DNA of 42,586 nt from a virus. The stretch covers positions 1 to 42,586 of IMG/VR virus record IMGVR_UViG_3300031638_000003; one strand, 5' to 3'. Positions 5,919 to 14,455 of this stretch are shown here, one piece after another. Below the pieces are notes generated by a model that saw nothing but the letters and a program-made list of their open reading frames with translations, did not search any database and was not told the DNA's origin. Numbering within the stretch: position 1 is the first letter of the stretch; each line of letters opens with the position of its first letter. The position numbers were made by a program, and so were the translations under genes.

Positions 5919-7756
5919 TAAGAGTATTCGACATAGAGACTGATGGATTAGACCCTACGTTGATACACGTATTGTCTTGGCAAGACTGGCCTAACGGTGA
6001 GGTTCAGTCTACCTTCGACTATGAGGAGATGCGTAAGTTGTTGACAGATGGTAGTACACTATGCGGTCACAACATTATTCGGTACGACATACCCGCAGTG
6101 GAAAAGATCCTTGGCATCAAGGTAACCGCACGTTTAATCGACACTCTTGGTTTGTCGTGGTACGTTAATCATCACATGATGCGTCATGGCTTGGCTGAGT
6201 ACGGGGAACTGTATGGTATCCCTAAGCCTAAGATTGACGACTGGGAGGGTCTTACGCCAGAAGAGTATCAACACCGCTGTGAGGAAGACGTTAAGATCAA
6301 CAGCCGTGTGTATCGTGACATCAGGATAAAGCTCAACAGGCTGTATAGCGACCAGCTAGAGCATGATCGTCTGGTTGACTACATCACGTTCAAGTTGGAG
6401 TGTGCAGCTGCTCAGGAGGCACTACAGTGGAAATTAGACGTACCCAAGGCTGAGACCCACCTGGCGGAATGGGAGGCACTCAAGGCGGAGAAGGTTGAGT
6501 TACTCGCAGATGCTATGCCTAAGATAGCTGTCAATGCTGTTAGGACACAGCCAAAGGTTATGAACAGGAAGGATGGATCTTTGTCTACCCTTGGTGAGAA
6601 GTGGATAGAGTTGTGTAAGGAACAGAGACAGCCACACACAACGAAGTCTCTAACTGTTATCACAGGGTACAACAGGGCTAACCCTAACTCTACGGATCAG
6701 GTTAAGGACTGGCTGTTCTCTCTAGGGTGGGAGCCACGCACGTTTAAGTTTATGCGTGACAAAGACACTGGTGACACAAGGCAACTGGAACAGGTACGCA
6801 AGGACAGTGAGCTATGCCAATCGGTAAAGGATCTCGCGCCAAAGGAAGATGCCATCAACCTACTAGATGGTCTTAGCGTACTGTCTCACCGCATTGGTGT
6901 GCTAAAGGGTATGGTTACAGCGCAGAAGAATGGATACGTCCAGGCTAGTGTAGCTGGTTTAACTAACACCCTGCGGTTCAAACATGCAAAGCCACTGGTT
7001 AACCTTCCAGGCATTGATAAGCCATACGGTAAGGAGATCCGTGGGTGTCTGACTTGTCCAGATGGTTACACGTTATGTGGTGCTGATATGACCTCACTAG
7101 AGGACACAACCAAGCGTCACTACATGAAGCCACTAGACCCTAAGTATGTTGACGCTATGTCAGCTGAGGGGTTCGATCCACACCTTGACCTTGCACTACA
7201 CGCAGGGGTTATTACGCAGGATGATATCGACAAACACAACAGTGGTGAGCGATCTCTAAAGGCCCTGCGTAAGAATTATAAGGTGGTAAACTACAGTGCT
7301 ACTTATGGTGTTGGCGCAGCTACTCTGTCACGTACTACAGGGATGCCCAGCAAGGAGTGTAAGGTGCTGTTAGATGCTTTCTGGTCACGTAACTGGTCAG
7401 TGGAAAAGGTAGCCTCAGAGGTGCGTACCATTGAGGTGTTTGATACTATGTGGCTACAGAATCCTGTGTCTAGGTTCTGGTACAGCCTGCGTAGTGAGAA
7501 GGATAGGTTCTCAACATTGAACCAAGGAACTGGCGTGTATTGCTTTGACAGCTGGGTTGCTATTTGCCGCAAGAACGGCATTGAAACAGTCGGTCAGTTT
7601 CACGACGAGATCATTGCAGTCGTTAGGAAGGGAGAAGAAAGTAAGACTAAGGCCACGATGGAAGATGCCATTGAAAAGCTGAATGAAAAGCTGAAACTCA
7701 ATGTACCTCTTGGTGTCGATGCCCAGTTTGGACAGACCTACGCAGACATCCACTAA
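5915..7756 (+). CDS. Family A DNA polymerase with 3'-5' exonuclease, T7 gp5-like (613 aa)
   Basis: Replicative polymerase. The N-terminal exonuclease has FDIETDGLD (5-13) and GHNIIRYD (51-58). Polymerase motif A is GADMTSLE with D391; motif B is R452-x3-K456-x3-Y460-x3-Y464-G465; motif C is FHDE with H563, D564 and E565. The Tyr at 460 corresponds to Phe762 of E. coli Pol I and Tyr526 of T7 polymerase. It is somewhat shorter than T7 gp5 (about 700 aa). Its start overlaps the EndoVII stop. With the helicase and SSB it forms a T7-style replisome. Confidence 0.95.
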   Translation: MIRVFDIETDGLDPTLIHVLSWQDWPNGEVQSTFDYEEMRKLLTDGSTLCGHNIIRYDIPAVEKILGIKVTARLIDTLGLSWYVNHHMMRHGLAEYGELYGIPKPKIDDWEGLTPEEYQHRCEEDVKINSRVYRDIRIKLNRLYSDQLEHDRLVDYITFKLECAAAQEALQWKLDVPKAETHLAEWEALKAEKVELLADAMPKIAVNAVRTQPKVMNRKDGSLSTLGEKWIELCKEQRQPHTTKSLTVITGYNRANPNSTDQVKDWLFSLGWEPRTFKFMRDKDTGDTRQLEQVRKDSELCQSVKDLAPKEDAINLLDGLSVLSHRIGVLKGMVTAQKNGYVQASVAGLTNTLRFKHAKPLVNLPGIDKPYGKEIRGCLTCPDGYTLCGADMTSLEDTTKRHYMKPLDPKYVDAMSAEGFDPHLDLALHAGVITQDDIDKHNSGERSLKALRKNYKVVNYSATYGVGAATLSRTTGMPSKECKVLLDAFWSRNWSVEKVASEVRTIEVFDTMWLQNPVSRFWYSLRSEKDRFSTLNQGTGVYCFDSWVAICRKNGIETVGQFHDEIIAVVRKGEESKTKATMEDAIEKLNEKLKLNVPLGVDAQFGQTYADIH

Positions 7757-7775
7757 CTTTATTTTCTGGGTCGTG

Positions 7776-7804
7776 TTGACTATCACGAAAATCCGACCTT
7801 ATAC
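7776..7804 (+). promoter_or_regulatory. Phage promoter P2 (before the SSB gene)
   Basis: TTGACT (7776-7781), a 17-bp spacer ending in ATCCGACC, then TTATAC (7799-7804). It lies in the 80-nt gap between polymerase and SSB, with the start codon about 30 nt downstream. It shares the TCCGACC spacer end with P1 and P3, and is expected to boost SSB, which is needed in stoichiometric amounts. Confidence 0.78.
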
Positions 7805-7836
7805 ACTATTACCAACAGCCGAAAGGAAAACTCGAT

Positions 7837-8388
7837 ATGGCTAAATACACAATGGATATGGTTCTTGAGTATGCAAAAGTATTCAAGGAGAACGCAGACA
7901 TGGGGTCACCTGACGGACCTCGTGCAGCCCAGGCAATTCATGCCAACGGTGGACAGTACATCGTAAATGCGTACTTCACCGACCAAGCACAGATTGACCA
8001 GCTTGTAGAGGAAGGTTTGGATCTACATCCTATGAATAGTAACCGCGTCCTACAGGGAAATGCAGACTACGGTATCGGTCAGTACATGAAGGTCAAACGT
8101 AAGATCTCTGATGTAAAGACGTTCACAGACGATAAGACAGGTGAACCAGTCGATATAGACTATGGTGGGGAGCCAATCGTCGGTAACTTAACACAGGGAC
8201 GTGAGAACAAACGTCTGTGGAATTTTGGTACAGACGGACCACTAGGTAACGGCACCAAGTCTAAGGTGAAGTTTGAGGTGTATGCCAAGGGTGCTGGTGT
8301 TCGTCTATTAGCGTTAGGTGTCACAGAGCATGTACCATACGAGACTAATACGGTTGTGTCGGAAGACGACGAACTGTTCATCTTTTAA
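7837..8388 (+). CDS. Single-stranded DNA-binding protein, T7 gp2.5-like (183 aa)
   Basis: The protein has an OB-fold-like length and layout, with an acidic tail ending SEDDELFIF, comparable to gp2.5 with its C-terminal acidic residues and aromatic end used to contact polymerase and helicase. It lies directly after the polymerase and has its own promoter (P2) and an AAAGGAAAA ribosome-binding site. Residues about 90-160 carry typical strand-rich segments (KRLWNFGTDGP, SKVKFEVYAKG). The call rests on position, length and tail; the core sequence is diverged. Confidence 0.75.
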   Translation: MAKYTMDMVLEYAKVFKENADMGSPDGPRAAQAIHANGGQYIVNAYFTDQAQIDQLVEEGLDLHPMNSNRVLQGNADYGIGQYMKVKRKISDVKTFTDDKTGEPVDIDYGGEPIVGNLTQGRENKRLWNFGTDGPLGNGTKSKVKFEVYAKGAGVRLLALGVTEHVPYETNTVVSEDDELFIF

Positions 8389-8400
8389 TAGGAGAGACTA

Positions 8401-8601
8401 ATGCGAGTAAGTATTAACGGCTATATGGACGAGGACGATGATGGGTACGATGGAAGTGTTGACCTATCACGGGATAAAGTAACTAACATACAGACCCTAG
8501 CACGGCTATTCGCAGATGCAGCGGTTGCCCTTGGATATACATATGTCAAGTCTGTTGGCTTTGAGCTAGAAGACGATACTATGGTTTGGAGCGACAACTA
8601 A
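8401..8601 (+). CDS. Hypothetical acidic protein (66 aa)
   Basis: MRVSINGYMDEDDDGYDGSV... is a small acidic protein with a strand-helix-strand look (LARLFADAAVALGYTYVKSVGFEL). AGGAGAG precedes the ATG. No family is recognised. It sits between SSB and the exonuclease, so it may be a replication accessory factor, by position only. Confidence 0.55.
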   Translation: MRVSINGYMDEDDDGYDGSVDLSRDKVTNIQTLARLFADAAVALGYTYVKSVGFELEDDTMVWSDN

Positions 8602-8602
8602 G

Positions 8603-9322
8603 ATGGAAATGGGGAAAGTATTAATAGACGGTGATATCCTTGCCTACCGTGCAGCTTTCTCCACTGAACAGATGGGAGCGAAAGATACCAGAGAAAAGGT
8701 TGACGCTCTCATCGACTTCATCTTAGATAAGACTGCACTGTTCCCTGAGTTGCCAGAAGACTATGTTGTTTACTTAACAGGTAAGGGTAACTTTAGGTAC
8801 GAGATTGCAAAGTCTCATGTCTACAAGGGAAACAGGAAGGGCGCTGAGAAGCCAAGGCACTTGCAGACCGCCAGAGACCATATGGAAAGCAAGTATAAAG
8901 CTATTATTAGCCAAGGAGAAGAAGCAGATGATCTTATTGCCATTGAAGCCGCCAGATTAAGTTACGATGCCTGTGTGGCCTCTATAGACAAGGATATGCT
9001 ACAGATACCCTGTTGGCACTTCAACATTGTCCGTGGAGACTATACTAAGGTATCCCCGTCTGAGGGAATAAAGTTCTTCTACACTCAGATCTTAACTGGT
9101 GATGCAGCAGACAACATCAAGGGACTACACAGAGTAGGGCCAAAGAAAGCTGCTATACTACTAAAACAAGTAGAGAGTGAAGAAGACCTGTGGGATTGTG
9201 TCGTCAAGGCGTATGACGGTGATGAAGACAGGGTTATTGAAAACGCTAGACTATTATGGCTAAGACGAACAGAGGGTGAGATATGGTTGCCTCCAAGAGT
9301 GAGAAACGACAGCAAGCAATAA
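8603..9322 (+). CDS. 5'-3' exonuclease/flap endonuclease, T7 gp6-like (239 aa)
   Basis: This enzyme degrades host DNA and removes primers. The PIN-like core begins KVLIDGDILAYRAAF (metal-binding Asp), continues with EEADDLIAIEAAR and ASIDKDMLQI, then TGDAADNIKGLHRVGPKKA, the helix-3-turn-helix DNA-binding element of FEN/5' nucleases. The acidic residues expected for two metals are present. The start could be 8603 or the in-frame ATG at 8609. Its 3' end overlaps the endonuclease I gene. Confidence 0.9.
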   Translation: MEMGKVLIDGDILAYRAAFSTEQMGAKDTREKVDALIDFILDKTALFPELPEDYVVYLTGKGNFRYEIAKSHVYKGNRKGAEKPRHLQTARDHMESKYKAIISQGEEADDLIAIEAARLSYDACVASIDKDMLQIPCWHFNIVRGDYTKVSPSEGIKFFYTQILTGDAADNIKGLHRVGPKKAAILLKQVESEEDLWDCVVKAYDGDEDRVIENARLLWLRRTEGEIWLPPRVRNDSKQ

Positions 9323-9681
9323 AGAATGGCTATCGTTCTGGACTTGAAGATGATATATCGAAAGACCTTACAGAACGGGGTGTGGACTTTAAGTTCGAGG
9401 CACTAAAGATCAAGTGGGTCTTACATAGGAACAAGAGCTACACCCCAGACTTCATACTACCCAATGGTGTTATAGTTGAATCAAAGGGACGCTTTGTCGT
9501 GGACGACAGAATGAAGCACCTTGAGATAAAGAAACAGCATCCAGACCTTGACATCAGGTTCGTGTTTAGCAATAGTAAAGCTAAGATCCGTAAGGGGTCT
9601 AAGACAACCCTTGGTATGTGGGCTGATAAACACGGCTTCATGTACTCAGATAAGAGGATACCCGACGAATGGCTGAAATAG
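9283..9681 (+). CDS. Endonuclease I (Holliday junction resolvase), T7 gp3-like (132 aa)
   Basis: A close T7 gp3 relative by pattern: RSGLEDDISKDL with E22, YTPDFILPNG with D56, VIVESKGR with E66 and K68 (matching T7 E20, D55, E65, K67), and the family C-terminus ending DEWLK. It cleaves four-way junctions and helps break down host DNA. It overlaps the exonuclease gene by 40 nt and the next gene by 13 nt. Confidence 0.93.
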   Translation: MVASKSEKRQQAIKNGYRSGLEDDISKDLTERGVDFKFEALKIKWVLHRNKSYTPDFILPNGVIVESKGRFVVDDRMKHLEIKKQHPDLDIRFVFSNSKAKIRKGSKTTLGMWADKHGFMYSDKRIPDEWLK

Positions 9682-9902
9682 TATATAACGTACATCGAGT
9701 TTTCTGTGACCCATTCCAGTGTGAGCGTGAGGACTGGTGGTTAACCTGTAGAGTTGAGGACGTTGACTCTGGTGAGATGTTCACTGACGATATCCCCTTC
9801 GAGGACTTCGATTCTGCATATAAGTTTAAGTCTCTGTTCAATGAGTCTATAGAGGCAGTAAAGATAACTTTTCCATACCAGGAGGGCTTCTACCATGCCT
9901 AA
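9669..9902 (+). CDS. Hypothetical protein (77 aa)
   Basis: MAEIVYNVHRVFCDPFQCERED... is a small acidic, aromatic-rich protein (EDWWLTC, FEDFDSAYKF). No family is recognised. It overlaps its neighbours on both sides (13 nt and 8 nt), which supports it as a gene in a coupled operon. Confidence 0.55.
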   Translation: MAEIVYNVHRVFCDPFQCEREDWWLTCRVEDVDSGEMFTDDIPFEDFDSAYKFKSLFNESIEAVKITFPYQEGFYHA

Positions 9903-10659
9903 GACTGCAATAGTATTCAGCTGCGCTCACGCTGACCCGTCTACTAACAACGAGAGGTTTGATTGGCTTGGGGAGTTGATCTATGAGGTTAACCCTAACT
10001 ACGTTATTGATCTTGGTGATGGGGCCGATATGCGCTCTCTCAACACTTTTGACGGTAGATATCCTGAGGCTATTGTTAGCCAGAGTTATCAGAAAGATAT
10101 TGAACACTACAACGAATCTATGGACCGTCTCAGACGCAAGCCTAGTACCCGTAAGTATAAGCGATCTTCATGGTTTGGGTTCGAGGGGAACCACGAAAAC
10201 AGGATCAAGAAAGCTGTAAAGAGCGACCCCAGGATTGAGGGCGACAAGTATGGTGTATCTTTTTCTCACCTACAGACTGACTACTGGTTTGACGAGTACC
10301 ATGAGTATCGTAACTCAGCCCCTTCTATTGCTGAATATGATGGTGTCTCATACGCTCACTTCTTTAGTGCTGGCAACTACGGCACTGCCATGTCTGGTAT
10401 GCACCACGCTAACAGCCTACTGGCTCACCGCTACAAGAGTTCTACCTGCGGTCACAGCCACAAACGTGACGTTAAGTTCAAGGATGCCGCTGGTGCCATT
10501 GGTCTTGTTGCAGGTTGCTTTAAGGGTGCGGAAGAGGGTTGGGCTGGTCAAGCTAACTTAGACTGGTGGAAGGGTGTCGTGATCAAGCGTGAGATCAGCA
10601 ATGGTATCTATGAGCCTGAGTTCGTATCACTGAAAAGGTTGAAACAGCTATATGGGTAA
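9895..10659 (+). CDS. Calcineurin-like metallophosphoesterase (254 aa)
   Basis: Phosphoesterase motifs occur in order: FSCAHAD (in place of the usual DxH), VIDLGDGAD (GD motif), FEGNHENR (GNHE), a central YAHFFSAGNYG histidine and CGHSHKRD (GHxH). These are the dinuclear-metal ligands of the Mre11/lambda phosphatase superfamily. The first Asp of DxH appears to be replaced (SCAH), which may change metal binding. It could be a nuclease-type or protein/nucleotide phosphatase; the substrate is not evident. It is embedded in the recombination and nucleotide cluster. Confidence 0.8.
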   Translation: MPKTAIVFSCAHADPSTNNERFDWLGELIYEVNPNYVIDLGDGADMRSLNTFDGRYPEAIVSQSYQKDIEHYNESMDRLRRKPSTRKYKRSSWFGFEGNHENRIKKAVKSDPRIEGDKYGVSFSHLQTDYWFDEYHEYRNSAPSIAEYDGVSYAHFFSAGNYGTAMSGMHHANSLLAHRYKSSTCGHSHKRDVKFKDAAGAIGLVAGCFKGAEEGWAGQANLDWWKGVVIKREISNGIYEPEFVSLKRLKQLYG

Positions 10660-11197
10660 ACGTAGTGACTTTGAAAGAATACCAAGAGACTTCTATCCAA
10701 CACCCTTATCAGCAGTTGAGCCTCTGATCCCGCACTTGCCATACTCCTTTGACTATGTGGAGCCTTGTGCTGGGGATGGTCGCTTAATAGAACACATCGA
10801 AGAACTGACAGAGGGTCATGGTGAGTGTTTGTTTGCCAGTGACATTGAACCCAGAGGGCCTATGATCACATTTTGTGATGCTTTGGGGGTAGATATTACT
10901 GGCTTAGATATAGACTACTGTATTACCAACCCACCCTGGGACAGAAAGATACTACACCCATTCATTGAGCGGTGGATGCAGATGTGTCCTACTTGGCTAC
11001 TCTTTGATGCAGATTGGGCGCACACTAAACAGTCGGCGTTGCTTATGTCTTACTGCGTAAAGGTAGTAAGTGTTGGCAGGGTCAAGTGGATAGAGGGCAG
11101 CAAGGGCGTAGGTAAGGATAACTGCGCTTGGTATTTGTTCGACTACTACAAGAAACCAGGGACACCAACTGAATTTTACGGGAGAAGCCCATCATGA
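10652..11197 (+). CDS. Class I SAM-dependent DNA (adenine) methyltransferase-like protein (181 aa)
   Basis: FYPTPLSAVEPLI leads into YVEPCAGDGRLIEHI (SAM-binding motif I-like), then YCITNPPWDR (the NPPW catalytic motif of N6-adenine or N4-cytosine amino-methyltransferases). It is short, with no evident target-recognition domain. There is no adjacent restriction gene, so it is an orphan, perhaps protecting phage DNA from host restriction. The start overlaps the phosphoesterase end. Confidence 0.75.
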   Translation: MGKRSDFERIPRDFYPTPLSAVEPLIPHLPYSFDYVEPCAGDGRLIEHIEELTEGHGECLFASDIEPRGPMITFCDALGVDITGLDIDYCITNPPWDRKILHPFIERWMQMCPTWLLFDADWAHTKQSALLMSYCVKVVSVGRVKWIEGSKGVGKDNCAWYLFDYYKKPGTPTEFYGRSPS

Positions 11198-11562
11198 TAA
11201 CGCAAGAAGATATAGACGCTTTCATCTCTGATAAACCCATCGTGGGAGTTAGCCCAATGGAATACTCATACTGGGTCGAGGGTAAGATCATGACTGGTGG
11301 TGACAGCCGCTTGTTCGAGAATGTCTTAGGTCTTGTAGGAGAGGCAGGGGAAATTGCTGAGAAGACTAAGAAGTTGATCAGAGATAATGCTACGGTTAAA
11401 CGAGAAGATATGGTTAAAGAGCTAGGTGATGTGCTGTTCTATGTTACAGCCTTGGCTAATCACTTCGACAGTAACTTAGCAGAGGTACTAGAGATGAATA
11501 TGGATAAGCTAAATAGTAGAGCATCCCGTGGGGTACTCAGTGGAAATGGTGATAACAGATGA
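11194..11562 (+). CDS. MazG-like nucleotide pyrophosphohydrolase (122 aa)
   Basis: ENVLGLVGEAGEIAEKTKK and MVKELGDVLFYVTALAN are the paired EExxE/ExxD metal-binding helices of all-alpha NTP pyrophosphohydrolases. Phage MazG-like enzymes remove non-canonical or specific (d)NTPs and may lower (p)ppGpp-type signals. The start overlaps the methyltransferase stop (ATGA), and it is coupled to the next gene too. Together with RNR and ThyX it fits nucleotide-pool control. Confidence 0.85.
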   Translation: MITQEDIDAFISDKPIVGVSPMEYSYWVEGKIMTGGDSRLFENVLGLVGEAGEIAEKTKKLIRDNATVKREDMVKELGDVLFYVTALANHFDSNLAEVLEMNMDKLNSRASRGVLSGNGDNR

Positions 11563-11756
11563 AACAAAGATGGGTTAACAATATCTTCGTGAGGTTTATG
11601 AGGTATTGTGTTTTATGGTCAGAGCATCGTGCAGCAATTAAGATCCTAAACACCTTGTCAGACCGTGAGTTAAAAGACATTGGTATGACACGGGCAGACA
11701 TTGACCGTATGGTATGGTTAGAGAATGATAAACAAGAGCGGGGCAAAGAAGAATGA
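11559..11756 (+). CDS. DUF1127 domain protein (65 aa)
   Basis: Residues about 30-52 read ILNTLSDRELKDIGMTRADIDRMV, the characteristic DUF1127 core (LsDreLkDIGltRadI). The N-terminal half is basic and hydrophobic (WVNNIFVRFMRYCVLW). In alphaproteobacteria DUF1127 proteins are small, often RNA-linked regulators of stress, phosphate or sRNA turnover. It lies between the MazG-like enzyme and RNR with 4-nt overlaps on both sides. It is unusual in a phage and suggests uptake from an alphaproteobacterial host. Confidence 0.8.
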   Translation: MKQRWVNNIFVRFMRYCVLWSEHRAAIKILNTLSDRELKDIGMTRADIDRMVWLENDKQERGKEE

Positions 11757-13660
11757 GCAGCAACCACCTACCTACAGACTACCAAGCCTTTATCCACAAG
11801 TCACGTTATGCACGTTGGCTAGAGAAAGAGGGACGCCGTGAGACCTGGCAGGAGACTGTCACACGTTACATGGACAATATCGTGCGCCCAGTGTCAGGAG
11901 ACAACACTTACATCACTCAGATCGAAGAGGCTATCCTGTCTCTTAACGTCATGCCTTCTATGCGGTCTCTTATGACAGCTGGCCCCGCAGCCCTACGTGA
12001 CAATACTGCTATGTACAACTGTAGTTATCTTGCAGTTAAGAGCATGAAGAGCTTTGACCAAGCTATGTTTATATTGTTGTGTGGCACAGGCGTTGGGTTC
12101 TCAGTAGAGCGACAGTACATCGACAAGCTACCAGAAATTCCAGAACAACTATTTAATAGCGACACAACCATTGTCGTTAAGGATAGTAAAGAAGGGTGGG
12201 CTAAGGCACTGCGTCAGCTTATTGCATTGCTGTATAGTGGAGAGGTTCCTAAGTGGGATACATCTAAGGTACGTCCAGCTGGTGCTAGGTTGAAGACATT
12301 CGGTGGTCGTGCATCAGGGCCAGCACCATTGATTGACTTGTTTAACTTTGTGATACATACCTTCAAGAATTCTACAGGCCGTAAGCTGGCATCCATTGAG
12401 TGTCACGACATCATGTGTAAGATTGGTGAGGTAGTGGTCGTCGGTGGAGTGAGACGTTCAGCTATGATCAGTTTGTCGAATTTATCTGATGATCGTATGC
12501 GTCACGCTAAGTCAGGTGATTGGTGGAAGAACGATCCACAACGTGGTCTGGCTAATAACTCTGTTGCGTATACTGAAAAGCCAGATAGTATAGCCTTTAT
12601 GCGTGAGTGGCAGGCTCTTGTAGAAAGTAGAAGTGGTGAGCGTGGTATCTTTAATCGCGAGGCTGCAAAAAGACAGGCGGCTAAGAATGGACGTAGGGAT
12701 GCAGACCAAGACTTTGGCACGAATCCTTGCAGCGAGATAATTTTATTAGATTCCCAGTTTTGCAACCTAACGGAGTGTGTGGTACGTGCAACTGATAATA
12801 TAGAAGACCTGGAACACAAGGTAAAGCTGGCTACGATCCTTGGGACCATACAGAGTACGTACACCCACTTCCCTTACTTATCTAAGGAGTGGAAAGACAA
12901 CACTGAGAAAGAGCGTCTGTTGGGAGTGAGCCTTACAGGTATTATGGATAACCCTCTAATGACTACCAAGAACGGTGGCTTAGAGAAAACATTGGAGCGC
13001 CTTAAAGATGTCGCTGTTGCTACTAACGCTGAGTGGGCTGAACTGCTTAATATCCCTGTCGCTGCTGCTATCAGCTGTGTTAAACCATCGGGGACCGTAT
13101 CACAACTTGTTAATTCTAGCAGTGGAATACACGCTCGTCACTCAGCCTATTATATTCGTACTGTACGTGGTGATATTAAAGATCCTCTAACTAACTTCCT
13201 AAAGGACAGGGGCATACCTAATGAGCCTTGCGTCCGTCAGCCTGACACCACTGTGGTGTTTAGCTTCCCACAAAAGTCTCCAACTGGTGCAGTAGTTACT
13301 GCTGACATGAGTGCTATCGAACAGCTAGAGATGTGGCTGGCTTATCAACGTCACTGGTGTGAACATAAACCCTCCGTGACAATTAACGTCAAGAACGACG
13401 AGTGGTTTGAAGTAGGTGCCTTTGTGTATAAGAACTTTGACGAGATGTCTGGGGTGTCGTTCCTACCATATGACGACCACTCATACCAACAGGCACCTTA
13501 TCAGGAGTGTGGTAAGTCTGACTATAATTATCTCCTGTCTTGTATGCCAGACAAACTAAACTGGGACGAACTTGCAGACTATGAGAGCGAAGACAATACG
13601 GCAGGTAGTCAGACACTAGCGTGTTCTGGTGACAGCTGTGAGATCGTAGACTTAGTGTAA
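11753..13660 (+). CDS. nrdJ: Ribonucleotide reductase, class II (adenosylcobalamin-dependent), monomeric (635 aa)
   Basis: Reduces ribonucleotides to deoxyribonucleotides without oxygen dependence, using B12. The catalytic set is visible: C90, NPCSE at 324-328 with C326 and E328, and FCNLTE with C337. A C-terminal redox pair C624/C629 (CSGDSC) would be recharged by the glutaredoxin encoded just downstream. The size matches the monomeric phage/Lactobacillus type and there is no NrdB partner in the window, which supports class II. The start overlaps the DUF1127 gene by 4 nt. Confidence 0.92.
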   Translation: MSSNHLPTDYQAFIHKSRYARWLEKEGRRETWQETVTRYMDNIVRPVSGDNTYITQIEEAILSLNVMPSMRSLMTAGPAALRDNTAMYNCSYLAVKSMKSFDQAMFILLCGTGVGFSVERQYIDKLPEIPEQLFNSDTTIVVKDSKEGWAKALRQLIALLYSGEVPKWDTSKVRPAGARLKTFGGRASGPAPLIDLFNFVIHTFKNSTGRKLASIECHDIMCKIGEVVVVGGVRRSAMISLSNLSDDRMRHAKSGDWWKNDPQRGLANNSVAYTEKPDSIAFMREWQALVESRSGERGIFNREAAKRQAAKNGRRDADQDFGTNPCSEIILLDSQFCNLTECVVRATDNIEDLEHKVKLATILGTIQSTYTHFPYLSKEWKDNTEKERLLGVSLTGIMDNPLMTTKNGGLEKTLERLKDVAVATNAEWAELLNIPVAAAISCVKPSGTVSQLVNSSSGIHARHSAYYIRTVRGDIKDPLTNFLKDRGIPNEPCVRQPDTTVVFSFPQKSPTGAVVTADMSAIEQLEMWLAYQRHWCEHKPSVTINVKNDEWFEVGAFVYKNFDEMSGVSFLPYDDHSYQQAPYQECGKSDYNYLLSCMPDKLNWDELADYESEDNTAGSQTLACSGDSCEIVDLV

Positions 13661-13670
13661 CCCGACCACC

Positions 13671-13693
13671 TGGGCATGTGTTTAAACTGCCCA
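13671..13693 (+). other. Small hairpin after the RNR gene
   Basis: A perfect 6-bp inverted repeat, TGGGCA...TGCCCA with an 11-nt loop, lies in the 52-nt gap before the next gene. No U-run follows, so at most it attenuates or marks an RNA processing site. Confidence 0.3.
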
Positions 13694-13712
13694 ATTAACT
13701 TTAGGAGATAAT

Positions 13713-14447
13713 ATGTTTAAGAGTAAGAAGAATAAGATAGTGTTCAAGGCTCTTGGGCCTCACCTTTCAGCGTTCTCTGAGCCTACTCCTACGTCAAAGG
13801 TAGTCCCTGAGTGGTTTAAGAAGCTGAATAAAGAAGTCATGGATCCAGACGGTAGGGTAGTTATATCCGCTAAGTCATGTGTACCCTTCTTAGATGCAAT
13901 GACAGCTGGTTATGTATTAACTTGCCCAACTGATGTGGCGATAAGCGCATGGGGAAACCCTGATAATAGAGAGTGGAGGGCAACGTGGAGCATACCTACT
14001 TGGGCTGAACCTCCCGAATTTATAGAGGGACACAGTTATGAACAACTGCAAGGTGAGCCACTTGTTGAGTCAGGTGCTTTACCACTAAAGTTTAGGAACT
14101 TCTTCTCCATGACAACCCCTCCTGGATACAGTTGCTTGATTACCCCTGTTCTCAATGACTTCTCTCTTGCCAACCAAGGCTTAAACTTTTATTCCGCAGT
14201 TGTGGATACGGATATTTTCAAGTCTACCATAAACTTACCCTTCTCTTTCTCTAACTTTAGTGGTAAGGAAGTGTTTATTCCGAAAGGTAAACCCCTTGTC
14301 CAAGTGATACCCTTTAAGAGGGAGGGTTGGGAGAAGGAGGTTGCAATAATGGATCCAATGGAAATGTTAGGTAATATAATGTTACTTGGATCTAAGTTTA
14401 AAGACGTATATCGAGACTTTATGCACAAGAAAAAGACTTACCTTTAG
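13713..14447 (+). CDS. Conserved phage hypothetical protein (244 aa), possibly DUF6065-like
   Basis: The protein begins MFKSKKNKIVFKALG and has several aromatic, proline-rich strand segments (WSIPTWAEPPEF, LPLKFRNFFSMTTPPGYSCLITP, KSTINLPFSFSNF, IPKGKPLVQVIPFKREGW). The end pattern, a W/P-rich beta domain with IPKGxPLxQxIPFKR, recurs in phages of marine bacteria and resembles what is annotated as DUF6065; I am not certain of the name. No catalytic motif is evident. An AGGAGAT ribosome-binding site supports the start. Confidence 0.6.
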   Translation: MFKSKKNKIVFKALGPHLSAFSEPTPTSKVVPEWFKKLNKEVMDPDGRVVISAKSCVPFLDAMTAGYVLTCPTDVAISAWGNPDNREWRATWSIPTWAEPPEFIEGHSYEQLQGEPLVESGALPLKFRNFFSMTTPPGYSCLITPVLNDFSLANQGLNFYSAVVDTDIFKSTINLPFSFSNFSGKEVFIPKGKPLVQVIPFKREGWEKEVAIMDPMEMLGNIMLLGSKFKDVYRDFMHKKKTYL

Positions 14448-14455
14448 GAAATATC

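Noticed and set aside
10652-11197. Restriction-modification system
   Set aside because: Only the methyltransferase is present; no endonuclease gene adjoins it.
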